The notes beneath the pieces were generated by a model. The model was not told where the DNA came from, ran no database searches, and was given only the letters and a program-made list of their open reading frames with translations. Shown here in pieces: positions 17,512-24,961 of a stretch of DNA of 60,818 bases. The stretch spans positions 65,981 to 126,798 of the forward strand of contig JAENYU010000009.1 of NCBI GenBank assembly GCA_016841625.1, read 5' to 3'. The position numbers were made by a program, and so were the translations under genes. Origin of the DNA: Methanobacteriota archaeon. GTDB lineage: Archaea > Halobacteriota > Methanosarcinia > Methanosarcinales > Methanosarcinaceae. Positions within the stretch are counted from its first letter, which is position 1, and the number at the start of each line of letters is the position of its first letter.

Positions 17512-18402
17512 TTATCCCTGGAATAGTTGCTTTGTTTTTTCCATATCCTCAAGCTCAGTATGTGACTCAGCTTCTGCTCTGAGCATATTCTTTATTATTG
17601 ACTCATCTGAATGAGGGAAAATCCGACAGAAATCCTGGCAGTATTTTATCCTCTTCAGATAAAAAGAGTCATCTTCCGTCCCTGCGTTACCTAATTCAAC
17701 TTCAAAATCCTGACACCAATTAAAAATACTTTGTGTTAGACCGGAAATGAATTTATCAGCATCCGTAACAGATTTTATATGAGGGGGAACAATACTTATT
17801 ATCATGTTCCACGCTTTTTCCCACTTTTCTATTCCATCTCTGCAATTCTGTTTTCCAATGTCTTCATAACCTTCTTGAGTTAAATCGTCAATCATTTCCA
17901 TATTGCATTTTTCTGGAATAATCCGGTTCCATAATTCTATTATTGCTAACCAGATGAAATCTTCGTCCTTACCCTGTGCCTGAAAATTCTGCGTGTAATA
18001 ATGATCTTCTGCTAACTGAATTGCGGAGATATAATTTTGAGCCTGTTTTTTGAAACGTTCTATTTCGAAATCGATATGCATTGATTCCAATTTTTCAAGT
18101 ATTTCCGAAGTGCTCATCTTCCTTACTTTATTGAGATTCCAGCTTTCCAGAATGAAATCTTTGAAGCATATATCCTTATCATTAGAGAATTTTTCAATTT
18201 GTTTGCCCATTTGTTCCAATTTTTCGGGCTTATCCTGCAATTTCTGTTGAAATCTCATAATGGATAACCGACTAACAACTGGTTTTTCGGATTTTGAAGT
18301 GGTTTTATTTACAGAGGCTACTTTGCTACCCAAACAACAATGTTTATATTTTTTGCCTGAACCACATGGGCACGGCTCATTTCTACCAATTTTCTTTGAC
18401 AT
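17512..18402 (-). CDS. SEC-C motif protein
   Basis: About 296 residues. The first 27 contain the SEC-C zinc motif ([19 protein letters not shown]), known from the SecA C-terminus and from many stand-alone proteins as a zinc-binding interaction module. The rest is helical and charged, with no membrane segment and no recognised catalytic motif. The start at 18402 is preferred over 18477 because the zinc motif follows directly and GGAACTGATC precedes the ATG by three bases. It sits between two copies of the pRiA4b ORF-3-like gene, all on one strand; the trio may have moved or duplicated together. Confidence 0.7.
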   Translation of the reverse strand: MSKKIGRNEPCPCGSGKKYKHCCLGSKVASVNKTTSKSEKPVVSRLSIMRFQQKLQDKPEKLEQMGKQIEKFSNDKDICFKDFILESWNLNKVRKMSTSEILEKLESMHIDFEIERFKKQAQNYISAIQLAEDHYYTQNFQAQGKDEDFIWLAIIELWNRIIPEKCNMEMIDDLTQEGYEDIGKQNCRDGIEKWEKAWNMIISIVPPHIKSVTDADKFISGLTQSIFNWCQDFEVELGNAGTEDDSFYLKRIKYCQDFCRIFPHSDESIIKNMLRAEAESHTELEDMEKTKQLFQG

Positions 18403-18486
18403 TTTGATCAGTTCCTTTGTTTTATGTGGATTAAAAAACCGATAACCATCAAGCATGAAAACTCCCTGACCGATCACGCATATACA

Positions 18487-19177
18487 GGTTCGGAAGTTTT
18501 TGCAGCTTCAGAAAGAAACGTCCTCAGGGTCAAAGTATTCGGGGTCAAAATCTTCCCCCATCCATTCCACGACGTCTTCATATTCCTCATCCTCAGGGTC
18601 CTTCAGGATCTCCAGCTTGTATAAATATCCCCCTATCCCTCCGCTGTCTTCAGGGACAGCCGCCCTTTTTCCGGCAGTACAGACAGGGTACTCCACTCCT
18701 TCTTTTCTCGGCAGGATTTTTTCAAGCCGGACTTTTACCTCCCAGTTGTCCCCGAAATCATACCTGTACAGAGCAGCCTTATTTTCCAGGGTGAAATAAT
18801 CGGAGATTTTAACTTCTTCCTCCGGCACGACAGTCCTTTCAAAGAAATCTTCAAAATCGTCGCCTTTTTCCCCTATTTTTACAGGAATCCCTATCCTCGG
18901 GTCTGGCATTTCAAATTCGTGAAGATGATAATCGTCCCAATCCATTACAGTCTGGATAGCGTTATGAAGGTCAAGAAATGTGTAATTTTCCGGCACCTGG
19001 ATTCGCCGCCAGATCTGGGGTCTAATGCCTTTTATGTAAAGCTTTAGCTGGTAAACCTTCTCGAAAGTCTGTTTCATGAATTATTCACCCGGATAAAGAT
19101 ATCTGGATTTAGCTATTTCAGGTTTTTGGGGTTTTTGTCTTAGAATTGACTGATAGTACACGGGAAAGAAGGCGCGT
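18487..19177. repeat. Duplicated unit, copy 2
   Basis: Second copy of the 690-bp unit described at 16597-17285. Its upstream edge (near 19160-19177) falls inside a broken glyoxalase-like gene. The duplication or insertion is therefore likely what truncated that gene. Confidence 0.65.
18508..19077 (-). CDS. pRiA4b ORF-3-like protein, copy 2
   Basis: 189 residues, same length as copy 1 and very similar throughout (IRPQIWRRIQVPENYTFLDL, LYRYDFGDNWEVKVRLEKIL, CTAGKRAAVPEDSGGIGGY). The main differences cluster in the middle (KIGEKGDDFEDFFERTVVPE against RIGATDGDFENFYDGPLVPE). Both copies look intact, so they may have distinct roles or be a recent duplication. Function unknown. It is upstream of the SEC-C gene by about 105 bp. 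Confidence 0.82.
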   Translation of the reverse strand: MKQTFEKVYQLKLYIKGIRPQIWRRIQVPENYTFLDLHNAIQTVMDWDDYHLHEFEMPDPRIGIPVKIGEKGDDFEDFFERTVVPEEEVKISDYFTLENKAALYRYDFGDNWEVKVRLEKILPRKEGVEYPVCTAGKRAAVPEDSGGIGGYLYKLEILKDPEDEEYEDVVEWMGEDFDPEYFDPEDVSF

Positions 19178-19370
19178 CTCTGAACAACTTCAGGGCTTCC
19201 TCGGAGCCTGCTATGAGCTAAATATCTCCTACCTGAGCCAGTTCCAGGCCGATCTGCGGGATTTCGAAAAGCATGGCTGCGGGTGTGCAGAGGAGTTTTT
19301 CGTAGAAATCGAGGGTGGGGTTCAGGTCGTTTAAGTGGAGGCGGGAGAGGGTTTGGAGGACTTTCATTTT
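19150..19370 (-). pseudogene. VOC (glyoxalase/bleomycin-resistance-like) gene fragment with in-frame TAG
   Basis: Reading from ATG 19370: MKVLQTLSRLHLNDLNPTLD, then FYEKLLCTPAAMLFEIPQIG and LELAQVGDI. An in-frame TAG follows, and then LIAGSEEALKLFRDAP continues the same family pattern. VOC proteins normally have Leu or Ile where the TAG stands. The family match ends where the duplicated 690-bp unit begins, so only the N-terminal half exists. In Methanosarcina UAG can be read as pyrrolysine, but the missing C-terminal half argues for a dead gene. Confidence 0.6.
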
Positions 19371-19455
19371 GGTCACTATATAGGGTCCTCTAAAAATGAC
19401 CATTTTTTAAGGATTATTGACCCTTATTCATTTCCAAGTTCTATATGAGTGGCTT

Positions 19456-19490
19456 CTTTCAAAAAAAGATAAGGGGTCCTTATTTAAGGA
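19456..19490 (-). terminator. Terminator of the viperin gene cluster
   Basis: On the minus strand, TCCTTA-AA-TAAGGA overlaps the stop codon of the HAD gene and is followed by CCCCTTATCTTTTTTTG. Confidence 0.5.
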
Positions 19491-20007
19491 TTCTGTTCAG
19501 TTTTTCGATTGTGTTTTCAGTTTTGGAATGCAAAACTCCAATTCCTCCGGCTTTTTCCCAGAGTTCGATGTTCTCGGAATTGTCATCTACGAGAATGCAT
19601 TCTGGGCCTGAATACCGCTCTTTTTCGGCACGTCTGCAGATGATAGCTCTATCCGCAAAATCTTTTCCGATTTCTTTTACAAGCCATTCGTATTTTCCTT
19701 TCTTGCTGAATTCAACAACTTCTCCTCTTTTTGGATTTGGATGGGCGGACAGGACCCGTGTGTTATATTTCAACAGATAATTGCAAAGCTCCTTCCCGTC
19801 TTTTTTCCAAGGCATTTTCGCCCAGAAGGGGATTCCCTGCTCTGCGAGTATCCTCCAGAAGTTGTCTCTATCGGTACTGTGCATATTAAATAAACCATCA
19901 AAGACAGTGTTACATGCAAGATTGAAATCAGTAAGTACATTGTCCATGTCAAGGAAAATATTAAAGTTGTTAGATGAATCCGAATATTTTAAATTTATTT
20001 TTGGCAT
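19480..20007 (-). CDS. HAD-superfamily 5'(3')-nucleotidase-like protein
   Basis: About 175 residues from ATG 20007 (MPKINLKYS), which has GAGGT eight bases upstream; a longer start at 20046 is less likely. HAD motif I is present as FLDMDNVLTDFN, with the nucleophile and acid/base aspartates. The last motif, ILVDDNSENIELWEKAGGIG, carries paired aspartates for Mg2+. This layout matches the deoxyribonucleotidase (NT5C-like) group, which dephosphorylates nucleoside monophosphates. It is the third gene on the strand after the viperin and kinase genes, 160 bp from the latter. I infer that it trims nucleoside monophosphates, perhaps removing modified nucleotides or sparing the host pool. The substrate is not proven. 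Confidence 0.72.
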   Translation of the reverse strand: MPKINLKYSDSSNNFNIFLDMDNVLTDFNLACNTVFDGLFNMHSTDRDNFWRILAEQGIPFWAKMPWKKDGKELCNYLLKYNTRVLSAHPNPKRGEVVEFSKKGKYEWLVKEIGKDFADRAIICRRAEKERYSGPECILVDDNSENIELWEKAGGIGVLHSKTENTIEKLNRILK

Positions 20008-20166
20008 TTTAAAACCTCGGTTACTGGCCGGTGTAAAATAATTCATTATCTTTCAATGTGTATAATAATTCTTAATATCATAATTCTGTATCCTCTCAGC
20101 AAGAATGGCAGGAACTTAAAAAATTTATAAAATGAAGATCTTCTCCGGGAGAATATTGGGAGAATA

Positions 20167-20748
20167 TCAAATATCGTTGCAAAGAACCCTACTCAAATTT
20201 TCAACAGCTTTTTCGTTCATCCGGATGATATGGAGGTTGATCCCATGTTCTTTTGCCACCTGAAACGCTGTTTCCCTTTCAACCCCAAGTTCCCGTTCTA
20301 TAATTTCCAGATCGACGATCCTCTTTTTTTTGCTGTCTTTTATCCTGTGCTGATAGACTATTTCCGGCGTTGAGTCCAGTAAAACCAGATCCGTGTAAAA
20401 CTCGTAGTCTCTGTGGGTAAATATGTTATCAATGTCTCCCGTTTTCAGGTTATAGACCGTTAGATGGGAATCCACAAGGAGGTGTTTGTCGGTATCAAGC
20501 TGGATTTTGTTTAATCTTTTATTTATTTTTAATCTGTAGGCGTACTTCTCTTCCTCGGGCAAAAATTCAAAGCCTGAGTAGGCTTCTCCCCCCATTATTT
20601 CCCTCAAGACGTCAGACCCAGAAATACAATGGACTTCGGGATTCTGTGGCTTTACTTTATTCAGCAGGCTTGTCTTTCCTGTTCCCCTTACGCCGGTAAA
20701 GCAAAAACGCCTCAGTGAATTGAAATTTTTATAAGAATTCTCATTCAT
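20167..20748 (-). CDS. Archaeal adenylate-kinase-like P-loop nucleotide kinase
   Basis: 193 residues. The Walker A motif is FTGVRGTGKTSLL at the N-terminus. HLLVDSHLTVYNLKTGDIDN corresponds to the VDTHSTIKTPxGYLPG segment of archaeal AdkA. RIVDLEIIERELGVERETAF corresponds to the following basic and helical region with its R-D-L-E and N/E-x-x-A pattern. This points to a nucleoside-monophosphate kinase fold. It begins 15 bp after the viperin stop, with AGGTGAG as ribosome site, so the two are surely co-transcribed. Viperins use NTPs, and in animals a kinase (CMPK2) is encoded beside viperin. I infer that this kinase supplies or re-phosphorylates the viperin substrate. Base specificity is unknown. 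Confidence 0.75.
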   Translation of the reverse strand: MNENSYKNFNSLRRFCFTGVRGTGKTSLLNKVKPQNPEVHCISGSDVLREIMGGEAYSGFEFLPEEEKYAYRLKINKRLNKIQLDTDKHLLVDSHLTVYNLKTGDIDNIFTHRDYEFYTDLVLLDSTPEIVYQHRIKDSKKKRIVDLEIIERELGVERETAFQVAKEHGINLHIIRMNEKAVENLSRVLCNDI

Positions 20749-20763
20749 TATGTGCTCACCTTC

Positions 20764-21696
20764 TTACATATTTACCCGTAACATTGGAGGGCATTCGGTC
20801 CTAATTTTTTCATTCAGCCCATCTTTTACCCCTTTAGTTGTCTGGTCAGCCCATTTGTACAAACCCCCTCTATTCACGTACTTCTCAACGTTTATTACGC
20901 GGGTCTGTTTTTCCAGAAACTCCTCAAATTCAAAAGTACTGTATGAACCTCCTTCGTTTGAGACCACCTTTCCGGAAGGAGAAAGTATGAAGTAGGACCC
21001 TATCATGTCCTCGTTTGATTCAAAAACAGGTTTTTCTCCCCCTACAAGGCGAATGTGTTCATGTCTCTTAACAAAGTCCTGGAACTCACTGCCTGTAACT
21101 GCAAGCTCGTTCACACATGCATCGTTCTGCCCCTTGATATGAAGCATCTGGAATACTTTCCACCTGTGGGGTTTCATCCATCGGATTAAGGGCTCCATGT
21201 TTTCCTGGAAGGTTGATTTTGTTACCGTGGTATTTACTTTCAACTTGATCCCATATTCGTGGACAAGGTCGGCTACTTCGATTGCATGGCTTACATGCCT
21301 GCCCCTGCCTCTCCCCAGACGGGCTTCTTCAAGGTTGCTTACGGAATCGACTGATACCCCGACCCAGTCAGCATACTTCGCAATTTTGTGGATGTTTTGT
21401 TCGTTAATTAATGACCCATTTGTTACAATAGAAACAACGAACCCCATTTCATGGGCAGCTTGTAAAAGTTCGTAAAAAAGAGGGTGCAAAAAGGGTTCCC
21501 CACCAACAAAATTTATTTTTTCGATTTCCACGTAATCGTTTCTGTTTGTTTTCAGTTTTTCAAGGACAGAGGAAGCCTTCTTTATGTCCAGAATTTCCCT
21601 GTCAAGTTTCTGGACATAGCAGAACCTGCAATTATAGTTGCATTTTGTTGTAATATGCCAGTTAACCGAACGAATTATTTTATCCCCAATCATCAT
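20764..21696 (-). CDS. Prokaryotic viperin homologue (radical SAM, ddhNTP synthase)
   Basis: 310 residues with the radical-SAM cluster motif CNYNCRFC (Cys19, Cys23, Cys26) and the SAM-binding GGEP (65-68) in INFVGGEPFLHP. Viperin-specific blocks follow in order: VSIVTNGSLI, the GRGRGR stretch, LKVNTTV, RWKVFQMLHIKGQND, FVKRHEHI, and YVNRGGLYKW near the C-terminus. These align with animal viperin segments (IVSNGSLI, GRGQGK, FKINSVIN, RWKVFQCLLIEGEN, RGGKYVWS), which include its NTP-contacting Arg and Lys residues. Family knowledge: viperins convert CTP, GTP or UTP to 3'-deoxy-3',4'-didehydro-NTPs, which stop viral RNA synthesis. No ribosome site is visible, and TTAAATACTTATT lies about 25 bp before ATG, so the mRNA may be leaderless. 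A kinase and a HAD nucleotidase follow. Confidence 0.9.
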   Translation of the reverse strand: MMIGDKIIRSVNWHITTKCNYNCRFCYVQKLDREILDIKKASSVLEKLKTNRNDYVEIEKINFVGGEPFLHPLFYELLQAAHEMGFVVSIVTNGSLINEQNIHKIAKYADWVGVSVDSVSNLEEARLGRGRGRHVSHAIEVADLVHEYGIKLKVNTTVTKSTFQENMEPLIRWMKPHRWKVFQMLHIKGQNDACVNELAVTGSEFQDFVKRHEHIRLVGGEKPVFESNEDMIGSYFILSPSGKVVSNEGGSYSTFEFEEFLEKQTRVINVEKYVNRGGLYKWADQTTKGVKDGLNEKIRTECPPMLRVNM

Positions 21697-21733
21697 GTAC
21701 TAAAAAAATCCAATAAGTATTTAATAGATTGCT

Positions 21734-21783
21734 GAAATAAAATCAGTATTGAGAAATAATTTCTTTTATTGAGAAACTATTTC
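21734..21783. promoter_or_regulatory. Tandem operator-like repeats between viperin and regulator genes
   Basis: GAAATAATTTC (21753-21763) and GAAACTATTTC (21773-21783) each follow ATTGA and are 20 bp apart. A weaker third copy, GAAATAAAATC, lies at 21734-21744. The longest direct repeat is TATTGAGAAATAATTTC. Spacing of two helical turns puts the sites on one face of the DNA. They lie in the 108-bp divergent promoter region, so they are the natural binding site for the adjacent winged-helix regulator. Confidence 0.6.
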
Positions 21784-21804
21784 ATGGATTGGGAAGTTGA
21801 GAAG

Positions 21805-22572
21805 ATGTCAGATACCCAGAAAGAACATACTCATTTCATAAGTGCAGGCGAAAGTATTGGAAGTACTTTCAAGAAAACAATAAAAGATTCAGGTTATCCA
21901 ATAACCAGAGTTGTTGTTATTGTTGAAGAGGACATTCTTATCGAAAAAAAAGAAGATGATGAAAACAGAAAAAATATCAAAAAGAAGATTCAAGACGCAA
22001 TAAATGAAGTGAGCCATCTCTGCAAAGATTTTGAAATAGAATTCGAGCTAAAAGAAATCCCCCAGATTTCATCAAACCTCTCACTGAATAATGTAAGAGA
22101 TTCAGTTCTTGAGATTTTGAAGGGCTATCCGGGTTCTAAATATTATTTCAATATATCAGGTGGAGGAAAAATACTTTCAATAGGCCTGTTTTTGATGTCT
22201 TTGTGGGTAGAAGGAATATCATATCATGTTGACCGCTTAAATCATTTCCAGAAATTATCCGTTCCCAAAATTCATGTTAAAGATGTATCTAAAAATCCGA
22301 ATTATGTGCACATCATGGAAATAATCAGTAAATCCTCCAGAAGACCAATTCCCAGAAAGGAGTTACTGGGTAAATTCAAAGCCAAAAAATTAGGTAAGAA
22401 AAATAGTACGGAAAAAGAGTTTGGAGGAACTTTAACAAAGCATGTTGCAAATCTAATTGATTGGGGCCTCGTCAAGGAAAGCTTCGTAAAAGGAAACAAA
22501 AAGGAAAAAGAATATGACCTGACAGATGATGGAGTATTTGCCTTGAATTTCATAAAATTACAGAGCCAATGA
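21805..22572 (+). CDS. CARF-like domain / winged-helix regulator of the viperin cluster
   Basis: About 255 residues from ATG 21805. In-frame starts at 21769 and 21784 would place the operator repeats inside the gene. Residues about 20-150 form a Rossmann-like domain with RVVVIVEED and the loop YFNISGGGKILSIGLFLM. That loop is the glycine-rich N-x-SGG-x-K pattern of CARF domains, as in HFX_2341-like/DUF6293 archaeal regulators. Residues about 165-255 look like a winged helix (VHIMEIISKSSRRPIPRKEL, GGTLTKHVANLIDWGLVKES, EYDLTDDGVFAL). CARF domains bind cyclic oligonucleotides or other nucleotides. I infer a ligand-controlled regulator of the divergent viperin operon and of itself. No CRISPR genes are in the window. 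Confidence 0.7.
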   Translation: MSDTQKEHTHFISAGESIGSTFKKTIKDSGYPITRVVVIVEEDILIEKKEDDENRKNIKKKIQDAINEVSHLCKDFEIEFELKEIPQISSNLSLNNVRDSVLEILKGYPGSKYYFNISGGGKILSIGLFLMSLWVEGISYHVDRLNHFQKLSVPKIHVKDVSKNPNYVHIMEIISKSSRRPIPRKELLGKFKAKKLGKKNSTEKEFGGTLTKHVANLIDWGLVKESFVKGNKKEKEYDLTDDGVFALNFIKLQSQ

Positions 22573-22656
22573 ATTATATGGAATAAATATTAAAACCTGT
22601 TTTACCATTGAGCTCATAACACCCAACCCAAATCCCCCTAAAAAAAGGTTAGAAAA

Positions 22657-23853
22657 ATGATAATCCTCGACCACCCCTACGTCTCCGAATTTTTAATGGA
22701 TACCGTTGCCGAAATGCAGGTCCCTGTTTTGAAAAACGAAATGTCAGCCGGGCTAAGTGCTGAAAATGAAGGACAGAAGTTCAGGCTCCTTGAGGAAGCC
22801 GAATTTATCGAAAGCGTGAAAGAGCAGGGTATCTGCCCGCTTTATTCCAACTCCGAAAACTCCATTGAATGGATAGCCGAAAACCTGGCTTTTACCGGGC
22901 TTCCGGAGAAGATTGAGTTTTTCAAGAACAAGGTCAGGTTCAGGGAATTGCTTGAGAGAATTTACCCTGAGTTCCGCTTCCAGGCCGTGGACTTTGACAG
23001 GCTCGACGAGCTCCGGGTTGAGGAGATAAAAAAGCCCTTCATCATAAAGCCCGCAGTCGGGTTTTTCAGTCTCGGGGTGCACAGGGTCTCAAGCAATGAG
23101 GAATGGGAATCCGTCCTGCAGAGCATAAAGGCAGAGGTGGAGGAGATAAAAGACCTCTATCCGGTACAGGTCCTCAATGTGGGGCAGTTCATTATCGAGG
23201 AGTGTATCGAAGGTGAGGAGTTTGCGGTTGACGCCTATTTTAATGGCGACGGAAAGCCTGTTATCCTCAATATCTTCAAGCACATCTTTTCCTCGGAAAG
23301 CGATGTCAGCGACAGGGTCTACTTTACCTCGAAAGAGGTAATCGAAACTTACCGGGAAGCTGTTGAAGACCTCCTGAAGGAAATAGGGAAACTTGCAGGC
23401 CTGAGGTATTTCCCCCTGCACATCGAACTCAGGATTGGAGAAGACCGGCGGATCCAGCCAATCGAGCTTAACCCCATGCGTTTTGCGGGCTGGTGCACAA
23501 CGGACATCGCACACTTCGCCTACGGGATAAACACCTACAGGTACTTCCTCGAACAGCTTGAACCCGACTGGGAGAAGGTTCTCAAAGGCAGGGAAGGGAA
23601 AAGATACTGCCTCATCGTGCTGGACAAGCCGGCGGACCTCAATATGAAGGACGTAAAAGCCTTCGACTACGAAAAGCTGCTTTCGGATTTCGAAAAGCCC
23701 CTGGAGCTCAGGAAAGTCGATTATGGGAAATTCGGTTTCTTCGGGTTCCTTTTTGCGGAAAACCGTGCGGAGAACTGGGGAGAGATCGAGCGGATTTTGA
23801 AATCGGATTTGAAGAAATATATTGAGATGGAGATTGAGACGAAGACTCCTTAA
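22657..23853 (+). CDS. ATP-grasp domain protein
   Basis: 398 residues. The central part carries the ATP-grasp pattern: KKPFIIKPAVGFFSLGVHRV (lysine and glycine loop), FIIEECIEGEEFAVDAYFNG (adenine-side acidic strand) and a late IELNPMRFAGW, the Mg2+-binding Glu/Asn pair. These enzymes form an acyl phosphate and ligate it to an amine or thiol, usually making a peptide-like bond. The substrate is unknown. The gene lies 84 bp downstream of the regulator on the same strand, with AAGGTTAG before ATG, and could be read through from it; I see no reason to place it in the viperin module. Confidence 0.78.
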   Translation: MIILDHPYVSEFLMDTVAEMQVPVLKNEMSAGLSAENEGQKFRLLEEAEFIESVKEQGICPLYSNSENSIEWIAENLAFTGLPEKIEFFKNKVRFRELLERIYPEFRFQAVDFDRLDELRVEEIKKPFIIKPAVGFFSLGVHRVSSNEEWESVLQSIKAEVEEIKDLYPVQVLNVGQFIIEECIEGEEFAVDAYFNGDGKPVILNIFKHIFSSESDVSDRVYFTSKEVIETYREAVEDLLKEIGKLAGLRYFPLHIELRIGEDRRIQPIELNPMRFAGWCTTDIAHFAYGINTYRYFLEQLEPDWEKVLKGREGKRYCLIVLDKPADLNMKDVKAFDYEKLLSDFEKPLELRKVDYGKFGFFGFLFAENRAENWGEIERILKSDLKKYIEMEIETKTP

Positions 23854-24040
23854 ATGCTACCATTTTCTTTTTTAACCTGAACCGATCGTACTCCAGTCCA
23901 TACTCCAGTCTGTCTTCCAAAATCAGCACATCTTTTCAGAAGCTTAGTTTCCAAAAATATATACCTCCTCCACTCCGAAATTAAATCTGGTTTTAAATAA
24001 AAAATCACTGGATAAAAATGTTCAGGTAAAGGTGATATCA

Positions 24041-24754
24041 ATGACGGAGTTAAGGGGTCAAACAGCCCTGGTAACAGGGGGAGGCAGGGGAATCGGAAGA
24101 GCTGTCTGCCTGGAGCTGGCAAAAGCGGGAGCAAATGTCATCATTGCGGCGAGGCATGAGAGTGAAATCCGGGAAACGGAGAAGATGGTGAAGCAGGTAG
24201 GGGGCAAGGCGATGGCTGTCCAGGCGGACATCCGGAATGAAGAAGATGTCCGGAACCTGGTCTCGAAGACCATGGAGAAGTTCGGGAGGCTGGACATCCT
24301 TGTGAACAACGCAGGGGTAGCATACAGGAAACCGGTTGAGGAGACCTCCGTTGAGGAATATGAGAAGATTATGGATACAAACGTGAAAGGGCTTTTCCTC
24401 TGCACGAAACACGCCATTCCCCACATTTCAAAGAGCAATGATGGAAAGATTATCAATATCTCGTCCGAAGCAGGGCAGCACGGGATATCGGAACTTTCCG
24501 TATACAGTGCATCGAAGTTTGCGGTAAGCGGCTTTACCGAAGCCCTGGCCTCGGAACTGAGCGGGCGGGCAAAGGTCTATTGTCTCTGCCCGGGGGCGGT
24601 TGACACGGAGATGTACAGGTCCATGTTTTCGGACAGGCCGATGCTCAAACCCGAGCACGTTGCAAAAAAGGTCCTTGAGATCTCTCTGCCTGCGTCGAAT
24701 ATGGTTTCAGGGTCCGTAATCGAAGTCTGCGCCCAGCTGATCCCGCAGCTTTAA
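24041..24754 (+). CDS. Short-chain dehydrogenase/reductase, FabG-like, copy 1
   Basis: About 237 residues with the classical SDR layout: TGGGRGIG nucleotide loop, NNAGVAY, catalytic Ser in NISSEAG, YSASKFA as the YxxxK pair, and CPGAVDTEM. The arginine after the second strand (AARHE) suggests NADPH. Such enzymes reduce oxo groups on small or acyl substrates; the natural substrate is unknown. ATG 24041 follows GGTGATATCA, a good ribosome site, so the upstream GTG at 24032 is not used. A close paralogue lies 207 bp downstream. Confidence 0.85.
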   Translation: MTELRGQTALVTGGGRGIGRAVCLELAKAGANVIIAARHESEIRETEKMVKQVGGKAMAVQADIRNEEDVRNLVSKTMEKFGRLDILVNNAGVAYRKPVEETSVEEYEKIMDTNVKGLFLCTKHAIPHISKSNDGKIINISSEAGQHGISELSVYSASKFAVSGFTEALASELSGRAKVYCLCPGAVDTEMYRSMFSDRPMLKPEHVAKKVLEISLPASNMVSGSVIEVCAQLIPQL

Positions 24755-24961
24755 AGTGAATATCCCCACATCATACTTTTTTTTTACTTGCCGCAAAAAA
24801 CACGGAATGAACCCGGAATTCCTTAACTGAAGTTCACTGGCAATAAGGTACTTTTAATTTTCTGGATCAGAAACCCTCATCAGAAACCCTGCTTCCAAAA
24901 ACATATCACTCCTGCACCCCAAGTTTTCAAAGAAGAATGATCAAAAAAAGGAGGGATCTGT

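Noticed and set aside
22657-23853. ATP-grasp gene as a fifth part of the viperin module
   Set aside because: It is 84 bp behind the regulator on the same strand, but no functional tie is visible; adjacency alone is weak.
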